Below are positions 7,416 to 10,628 of a stretch of 10,628 bases of DNA, piece by piece. Source of the DNA: JANOAR01 sp031411235 (GTDB lineage Bacteria > Verrucomicrobiota > Verrucomicrobiia > Verrucomicrobiales > Verrucomicrobiaceae); the NCBI GenBank assembly GCA_031411235.1, contig JANOAR010000123.1, positions 1 to 10,628 on the forward strand. Direction: 5' to 3'. Position 1 is the stretch's first letter, and the number at the start of each line of letters is the position of its first letter. Made by a program: the position numbers and the translations under genes. The notes below the pieces were generated by a model. It saw nothing but the letters and a program-made list of their open reading frames with translations. It did not search any database and was not told the DNA's origin.

Positions 7416-7811
7416 TTAGGCGAGTGAGGCTTGCAGGGCTTCGAGACGTGCTTTGACGCTGCCGTCCCACACGTCGCTGCCGATCTTGACGCGGATGCCA
7501 CCGAGCAGCTCCGGCTTGACGCTGAATTCGAGTGTGATCTGACGACCATACTTCTTGGCGAGACCTATTTCGAGTTGATGACGGTTAGCGCTATCGAGTT
7601 CTGTGGCGCTCTCGACGACAGCGCGGGCGCTCTCGAGTTCAGCAGCAACGAGGCCACGGAAGCTTTCAAGGATGGCGAGGAAGTCGCGAGGCTTTGCGGC
7701 AGCGACTTTGCTGACCACGGCACGAACGCGAGATTCATCCAGCCGCCCATTCACAAGGCAAGCCTTGAGGAGTTGGCGGGAGGAGCGACGTGCTTCCTTG
7801 GTGATCTTCAT
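7416..7811 (-). CDS. atpH: F1Fo ATP synthase delta subunit, short form
   Basis: Position between atpF and atpA and the C-terminal motif identify this as delta (OSCP-type), which ties the b stalk to the top of alpha3-beta3. The C-terminal half is recognisable: ITLEFSVKPELLGGIRVKIGSDVWDGSVKARLEAL matches the family's GG..I..GD...DGS...RL ending. The protein is only 131 residues, against about 177 in E. coli. The shortening is in the N-terminal helical domain, which normally binds alpha; only about 70 residues precede the hinge. The frame is open and the operon spacing is normal (23 and 33 bp), so it does not look like a frameshifted gene. I infer a lineage-specific compact delta. The leader before ATG is CGCTCCCTCTCCCC, without a Shine-Dalgarno motif. 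Confidence 0.88.
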   Translation of the reverse strand: MKITKEARRSSRQLLKACLVNGRLDESRVRAVVSKVAAAKPRDFLAILESFRGLVAAELESARAVVESATELDSANRHQLEIGLAKKYGRQITLEFSVKPELLGGIRVKIGSDVWDGSVKARLEALQASLA

Positions 7812-7834
7812 GGGGAGAGGGAGCGAATGACGAA

Positions 7835-8347
7835 CTAGGCAGAAACTTGTGTGGAAGTCTCGCGGTTGATGCGGGCTTGGTCTTCGGTGTTGAGCACCTT
7901 GCCAGTGACGCGCGAGGTGGCTTCGGAAACCATGCGGCCAAACTCACGCTTCAATTGCGACATGAGTTGCTCGTGTTCGAGGGTGGCGGCTTCGCGTGCC
8001 TTGGCCATGATTTGGCCCGCTTCATGCACAGCGTCCTGAGCTTTCTTTTCAGCGAGGGACTTGGCACTATCACCCGCTTCTTTGACCATGCGTGCGGCGG
8101 CGTCATTGGCCTTGTCCACGATGGACTGCGCATTTTTTTCAGCCTCAGCCAAGTCTTTGGCGATCTTATCGAGCTTGGCTTCGCCATCAGCGATGCGTTG
8201 CTTGCGCTGCTCTAGCATGGCGAGGATGGGGCCGAAGGCTTTGGCCTTGAGCACCGCATAGACAATCCAGAAAATGATGACCTGTGCGGCGAACTTGGCG
8301 AAGTCGAGGCCGAACTGGTTGGCGAGATTTTGAAATTGGTCTGGCAT
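7835..8347 (-). CDS. atpF: F1Fo ATP synthase b subunit
   Basis: This 170-residue protein is the peripheral-stalk subunit of Fo. One membrane helix lies at about 17-37 (FAKFAAQVIIFWIVYAVLKAK). A long, charged, alanine-rich helical region (about 42-145) follows, predicted to form the right-handed dimer stalk. The C-terminal segment RVTGKVLNTEDQARIN (about 146-161) corresponds to the delta-binding end. The N-terminal pattern, short polar helix then FG.DF..F.AQ, fits bacterial b subunits. There is one b gene only and no b' partner in the operon, so a homodimer is expected. It is separated from atpE by 71 bp containing a hairpin and from atpH by 23 bp. The leader before ATG is GCGCCTCCTCAAAC, without a Shine-Dalgarno motif. 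Confidence 0.94.
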   Translation of the reverse strand: MPDQFQNLANQFGLDFAKFAAQVIIFWIVYAVLKAKAFGPILAMLEQRKQRIADGEAKLDKIAKDLAEAEKNAQSIVDKANDAAARMVKEAGDSAKSLAEKKAQDAVHEAGQIMAKAREAATLEHEQLMSQLKREFGRMVSEATSRVTGKVLNTEDQARINRETSTQVSA

Positions 8348-8381
8348 GTTTGAGGAGGCGCGTGTGATTGAGCTTGAAGCA

Positions 8382-8403
8382 GCGGGCCGCAGATGCAGCC
8401 CGC
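8382..8403 (-). other. Hairpin in the atpE-atpF spacer
   Basis: GCGGGC at 8382-8387 and GCCCGC at 8398-8403 form a perfect 6-bp GC-only stem with a 10-base loop, about 15 nt after the atpE stop codon in the mRNA. No T-run follows, so it is not a standard terminator. A plausible role is protecting or pausing the atpE end of the transcript, so that the c subunit, needed in many copies per enzyme, outnumbers downstream subunits. Confidence 0.5.
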
Positions 8404-8418
8404 CGCGAATCCAGCGGC

Positions 8419-8673
8419 TTACTTGCCGAGGATGAAGGAGAGAATGCCAAGGCCTTCTGCAAGGGCCATGGCGATAATGCCGAGGGTCAGGATGTTACCA
8501 AAGGCACCGGGATTGCGGCCCACAGCTTCAACAGCCTTGGAGCCGATGAGACCCACGCCGAGCGCTGCACCTGCGGCACCAAGGCCCATGGTGATGTTGC
8601 CACCAATGCCGGAGGCCACTGCATCTGCGTGAGGGGCGGCTGCTTGAGCCACTGTCATAAGGTCGATAATCAT
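8419..8673 (-). CDS. atpE: F1Fo ATP synthase c subunit (rotor ring, predicted proton-type)
   Basis: This 84-residue proteolipid forms the membrane rotor ring. The frame extends upstream to 8745, but the start at 8673 gives a normal-length c subunit; ATG 8658 (MTVAQ) is an alternative. The first membrane helix carries the glycine-rich motif, with G at 35, 39, 41 and 44. The polar loop is R53-N54-P55, a conservative variant of RQP. The second helix has the ion-binding carboxylate E73 in MALAEGLGIL. The Na+ type has Gln in helix 1 and Ser/Thr after the Glu. Here the equivalent positions are Val40 and Gly74, so H+ coupling is predicted. It sits between atpB and atpF. Its leader is A/U-rich near the ATG, ending AAATAATAAT. 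Confidence 0.95.
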   Translation of the reverse strand: MIIDLMTVAQAAAPHADAVASGIGGNITMGLGAAGAALGVGLIGSKAVEAVGRNPGAFGNILTLGIIAMALAEGLGILSFILGK

Positions 8674-8751
8674 ATTATTATTTGAGTTGGAGTTAGCGTG
8701 TTGTTTCTGTCCTCGCCCACACGTTGCGCATGGTCTCGCGGGCAAAATTTT

Positions 8752-9615
8752 CTAGTGATGCGCGTCTTCTTCACCATGATCGTCATGAGTGGTGGAGAGT
8801 TGGATATAAACGGCACACAGCAAGGTGAAAACGATGGCCTGAAGAAGTCCGACCAGCAGCTCCAGGAAGTAGAAAGGAAGGGGAAAGAGCACGCTGCCAA
8901 TAGCGCCACCCATCGAACCCATCATGTGCAACACATGCTCACCAGCATCAACGTTGCCGAAAAGTCGGAAGGCCAGTGTGACAGGGCGCACAGCCATGGA
9001 GAAGAGTTCGATGAAACCCACGAAGAAGAAGACGATGGCCACCACTATACCCATGACGCCTTTGAGCCCACCCTTGGGGCCAAAGGTGTGGACTATGAAG
9101 CCCCACACGCCCAATTCACTGATGGTGAAGTAAAGCCAAACCAGGAAGGCCGACACCGAGAGGCCGAAGGCCATATTCAAATCCGCAGTCGCGGGACGAA
9201 GCAGTGGGTCATGAATTTCAGTCACTAGACCCACCATGCCAGCAGGCTTACCCCAGCCGATGGAGCCAACACCAGGCAGAAGACCAAACCAGTTGGAAAC
9301 GAGGATGAAGATGAACAACGTGCCGAGCAGCGGGAAGGCCTTGGGGGCCATCTTCTTGCCGACAATGCCTTCGACTTGGCCGTAGAGGAACTCGATGATG
9401 AACTCGAAGAAGTTCTGCGCCTTGTGTGGCACCAGGGTCATGCCCTTGGTGGCTTTGGAGGAAAACCAGAAGATCACGCCAAGCACGATGCCCGCAACGA
9501 GCACGGAGTTGGTGATGAATTTCAGGACGCTTTGTTCGCTGAACAGTGAAGCCGCAGAGCTACTCATGGCGAGCATGTGCGGCAGAGTCAGGTGCAGTTC
9601 GGACGACAAAAACAT
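8752..9615 (-). CDS. atpB: F1Fo ATP synthase a subunit
   Basis: This 287-residue integral membrane protein forms the two proton half-channels beside the c-ring. Several hydrophobic helices are visible (about 33-52, 95-115, 144-165, 186-207, 210-232 and 240-272). The essential arginine is R217 in TLAFRLFGNVDAGE, matching E. coli R210 in its RLFGN motif. E226 in AGE matches E. coli E219. E252 and Q259 in the last helix (LELLVGLLQAIVFTLL) align with the channel positions H245 and Q252. SNWFGLLPG (107-115) is typical. The tail is His/Asp/Glu-rich. It is the first gene of the operon; no atpI-like gene lies in the 197 bp before it. The leader before ATG is TTTCCCTTTCCCTT, without a Shine-Dalgarno motif. 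Confidence 0.96.
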   Translation of the reverse strand: MFLSSELHLTLPHMLAMSSSAASLFSEQSVLKFITNSVLVAGIVLGVIFWFSSKATKGMTLVPHKAQNFFEFIIEFLYGQVEGIVGKKMAPKAFPLLGTLFIFILVSNWFGLLPGVGSIGWGKPAGMVGLVTEIHDPLLRPATADLNMAFGLSVSAFLVWLYFTISELGVWGFIVHTFGPKGGLKGVMGIVVAIVFFFVGFIELFSMAVRPVTLAFRLFGNVDAGEHVLHMMGSMGGAIGSVLFPLPFYFLELLVGLLQAIVFTLLCAVYIQLSTTHDDHGEEDAHH

Positions 9616-9651
9616 AAGGGAAAGGGAAAGCCTTGGAGTGAGCGGGCGGCG

Positions 9652-9679
9652 AGTTTAGCCATTCGGGTAGAACCATCAA
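9652..9679 (-). promoter_or_regulatory. Candidate sigma70-type promoter for the atp operon
   Basis: On the - strand, TTGATG (9674-9679) and TAAACT (9652-9657) are spaced 16 bp apart. Each matches four of six bases of the -35 and -10 consensus. It would start transcription near 9645, about 30 nt before the atpB start codon. The CRP-type palindrome would then be centred about 50 bp upstream of the start. The match is modest and other promoters are possible. Confidence 0.35.
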
Positions 9680-9686
9680 GCCCTAT

Positions 9687-9704
9687 TTGTGAAATTTTTC
9701 ACAA
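9687..9704. promoter_or_regulatory. Perfect CRP/FNR-family-type operator palindrome upstream of atpB
   Basis: TTGTGAAATTTTTCACAA is an inverted repeat of two exact 8-bp halves around a 2-bp centre. It contains TGTGA-N6-TCACA, the consensus layout of E. coli CRP sites. It lies 72 bp upstream of the atpB start codon in the spacer shared with the divergent tRNA gene. The likely ligand is a CRP/FNR-superfamily regulator, but the regulator in this organism is unknown. A role as a hairpin in RNA is possible but less likely. Confidence 0.6.
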
Positions 9705-9716
9705 GCCTCGCGAGGC
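9705..9716. promoter_or_regulatory. 12-bp perfect palindrome adjoining the CRP-type site
   Basis: GCCTCGCGAGGC is self-complementary over 12 bp and starts at the base directly after the CRP-type palindrome. It could be a second regulator site. It has no loop, so an RNA hairpin role is unlikely without fraying. Confidence 0.4.
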
Positions 9717-9732
9717 CGCTCCCCGTAAGGGA

Positions 9733-9759
9733 TTGGCACACTTTACCGCAGCACATAAT
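9733..9759 (+). promoter_or_regulatory. Candidate promoter for the tRNA-Val gene
   Basis: TTGGCA (9733-9738) and CATAAT (9754-9759) match five of six consensus bases each, with a short 15-bp spacer. The predicted start near 9766 would give a leader of about 47 nt before the tRNA. The hairpin at 9771-9794 lies between this promoter and the tRNA, which weakens the assignment unless it is not a terminator. Confidence 0.35.
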
Positions 9760-9770
9760 TTGCCCCTTGC

Positions 9771-9794
9771 GCCCGTGCCTTAGCCGGGCTTTTA
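9771..9794 (+). terminator. Weak terminator-like hairpin upstream of tRNA-Val
   Basis: GCCCG (9771-9775) and CGGGC (9785-9789) form a 5-bp GC stem with a 9-base loop, followed by TTTTAT on the + strand. It resembles a minimal intrinsic terminator but precedes the tRNA with no + strand gene before it. It may instead be part of the tRNA leader or coincidental. Confidence 0.25.
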
Positions 9795-9812
9795 TCGGGT
9801 CTTCACTGGCGC

Positions 9813-9887
9813 GCGCAGATAGCTCAGCGGTAGAGCGGCTCGTTTACACCGAGTTGGTCGGGGGTTCGATCCCCTCTCTGCGTACCA
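9813..9887 (+). tRNA. tRNA-Val, anticodon TAC, with encoded CCA
   Basis: A full cloverleaf can be drawn. The acceptor GCGCAGA pairs with TCTGCGT (first pair G-U), followed by discriminator A and an encoded CCA at 9885-9887. The D stem is GCTC/GAGC. The anticodon stem GCTCG/CGAGT encloses loop TTTACAC with anticodon TAC at 9845-9847. The T stem is GGGGG/CCCTC (one G-U) with loop TTCGATC. The TAC anticodon (UAC in RNA) reads GUA and, by wobble, other valine codons. It is divergent from the atp operon. Confidence 0.96.
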
Positions 9888-10112
9888 CCCGTAAAATCAA
9901 GGGTTCCAGCCCCATGAAGGGCTAAACTCCGAATAAGTCCGCCACGGGTTGCGGGTATTCATCAACGTTCACAGGTGGGGGCAAGCTCACCCTAGACGGC
10001 CAGAATGCGCCTCCTCGAACCCATCACCGACAGCCCCGCATGGGCGGAGACTCTCATCGACAGGCCGCTCTAAGGCTGGCAGCAATCAGGGGCGTCGGAA
10101 ATCCCACCCTTT
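9888..10112. other. Spacer between tRNA-Val and the small membrane-protein gene; nothing coding seen
   Basis: This 225-bp stretch has only short reading frames with no recognisable family. Just after the tRNA, AGCCC and GGGCT (about 9909-9924) could form a 5-bp hairpin, but no T-run follows. TTTTTATT at about 10110-10117 lies near the end of the converging gene without a strong preceding stem. No duplicated tRNA 3' end, and so no integration site, was found within the window. Confidence 0.5.
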
Positions 10113-10412
10113 TTATTCCCGCCTGACGGTGACATAGAGAGCCGTGATGGCCCACACGATCACCATCCCCAACTCTGGAGCCAGCGCAACAGGCCAAGCC
10201 AGCCCCGGCGCGAAATGCCACACCTCCACCAGACCGAGCGCCCCGACCCATCCTCCAATTATCGGCAAGCAGGTTAATAGCAGTCCCACGAAATAGGAGG
10301 GAATCGACCACCATTCACAAACAGTATGAAGATACAGGCCGCAACCCTGCCAGCGCAAAATGATCGCCACCATTTCCACTATCCCGAACGCAATCCCGAG
10401 AAAATTTTTCAC
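10113..10412 (-). CDS. Small membrane protein of unknown function
   Basis: This 99-residue frame uses a GTG start (10410-10412) and ends at TAA. ATG at 10371-10373 (MVAIILRW, residue 14) is an alternative start. The protein is strongly hydrophobic. A likely membrane segment runs over about 37-63 (IPSYFVGLLLTCLPIIGGWVGALG and on), another over about 69-95 (GLAWPVALAPELGMVIVWAITALYV), and a possible third or amphipathic helix covers about 1-20. It ends in a short basic tail, VRRE. The PIIG.W.GA.G..EVW pattern recalls small bacterial two-helix membrane proteins, but I cannot name a family. It is not a recognisable AtpI and is separated from the operon by the divergent tRNA. A purine-rich AGGTGG directly abuts the GTG, closer than usual for a ribosome binding site. 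Coding status is likely but unproven. Confidence 0.6.
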   Translation of the reverse strand: MKNFLGIAFGIVEMVAIILRWQGCGLYLHTVCEWWSIPSYFVGLLLTCLPIIGGWVGALGLVEVWHFAPGLAWPVALAPELGMVIVWAITALYVTVRRE

Positions 10413-10444
10413 CCACCTATTTCAAGCCATCGCGACACCCAAGT

Positions 10445-10475
10445 CAACCCCTCAACCCCTCAACCCCTCAACCCC
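10445..10475 (-). repeat. Tandem octamer repeat with G-quadruplex potential
   Basis: Three exact copies of CAACCCCT plus a partial fourth (CAACCCC) run from 10445 to 10475. On the - strand this gives four GGGG tracts separated by TTGA loops, an ideal four-layer quadruplex pattern. It lies 33 bp upstream of the GTG start at 10412, on that gene's coding strand. It would therefore be in its promoter or 5' leader. Confidence 0.8.
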
Positions 10476-10526
10476 GACCCGCTCACGACCGCAGAGAACC
10501 ACGCTCACCACTTTAGCGAAGCAATA

Positions 10527-10545
10527 CCCCACCGAGTGAGTGGGG
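10527..10545. other. Short GC-rich hairpin
   Basis: CCCCAC (10527-10532) and GTGGGG (10540-10545) form a perfect 6-bp stem with a 7-base loop. Neither strand has a clear T-run after it, so a terminator call is not made. It may be the end of a transcript from outside the window, or an extragenic repeat. Confidence 0.35.
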
Positions 10546-10628
10546 AATTACAGCCAGCCAAAATTTGCACCCCCGGCCCACCGTTGCCCAATCGCTCACG
10601 ATGTAGCGAGCCCCGCCCCACCCCCGGC

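Larger units (their letters stand above)
10413..10628. other. Non-coding region at the window's right end, rich in short repeats and hairpins
   Basis: No convincing reading frame is seen. The stretch holds a G-quadruplex-type repeat (10445-10475) and a CCCCAC/GTGGGG hairpin (10527-10545). There is also a TCGCT/AGCGA hairpin (10592-10609) and three copies of CGCTCAC (10480-10486, 10502-10508, 10593-10599). A promoter for the small membrane protein would have to lie here, but no strong match was found. Confidence 0.5.

Noticed and set aside
5985..7427. A 480-codon open frame on the + strand opposite atpA
   Set aside because: Antisense shadow of the alpha-subunit gene. The composition is low-information and no family is recognisable, while the - strand frame is a clear AtpA.
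8561..8632. Sodium-dependent c-ring
   Set aside because: The Gln of helix 1 and the Ser/Thr after the carboxylate that ligate Na+ are replaced by Val40 and Gly74, which fits a proton-type site.
8674..8745. Upstream extension of the atpE frame to 8745
   Set aside because: It adds 24 polar, Asn-rich residues unlike any c-subunit N-terminus and covers the spacer after atpB. ATG 8673 gives the normal size.
9865..9887. tRNA 3' end as an integration (att) site for a genomic island
   Set aside because: No direct repeat of the tRNA 3' end and no integrase gene are present in the window.

Overview
The window reads as a moderately GC-rich bacterial chromosome segment dominated by a complete F-type ATP synthase operon. 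I suggest Verrucomicrobiota or a PVC-superphylum relative, as inference only. The reasons are a secreted Kelch plus PQQ-like propeller protein of a style common in Planctomycetes and Verrucomicrobia, short non-standard ATP synthase subunits, and gene starts without Shine-Dalgarno sequences. No taxonomic marker was searched.

Layout. Bases 1-418 are the right end of an IS3-family insertion sequence. Its transposase reading frame is split by a 162-bp palindromic MITE-like element (141-302) flanked by a 5-bp target duplication. Next, on the + strand, is a 764-codon gene (501-2795) for an exported protein with an N-terminal Kelch propeller and a C-terminal PQQ-like (BamB-like) propeller. It converges on the ATP synthase operon, which fills 2877-9615 on the - strand in the usual order atpB-atpE-atpF-atpH-atpA-atpG-atpD-atpC (a, c, b, delta, alpha, gamma, beta, epsilon). 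All eight subunits are intact and key catalytic residues are present. The c subunit lacks the usual Na+-ligand residues, so the enzyme is predicted to be proton-coupled. Upstream of atpB, a perfect CRP-type palindrome and a second 12-bp palindrome lie in the spacer shared with a divergent tRNA-Val(TAC) gene (9813-9887, + strand). Beyond a 225-bp spacer is a small membrane-protein gene on the - strand (10113-10412). It is followed, in its upstream region, by a four-tract G-rich repeat able to form a G-quadruplex and by short hairpins reaching the window edge.

How it works together. The a, b and c subunits form the membrane Fo motor. Alpha3-beta3-gamma-epsilon form the catalytic F1 head, and delta joins the b stalk to alpha. 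Co-transcription from the region near 9650-9700 is expected. Candidate post-transcriptional tuning elements inside the operon are an A/U-rich atpE leader, a hairpin after atpE, and a long inverted repeat between atpD and atpC.

I see no defence, CRISPR, biosynthetic or otherwise novel multi-gene system. The most unusual items are the nested mobile elements, the palindromic sequences in the atp spacers, the atp start regions lacking Shine-Dalgarno motifs, and the G-quadruplex motif.
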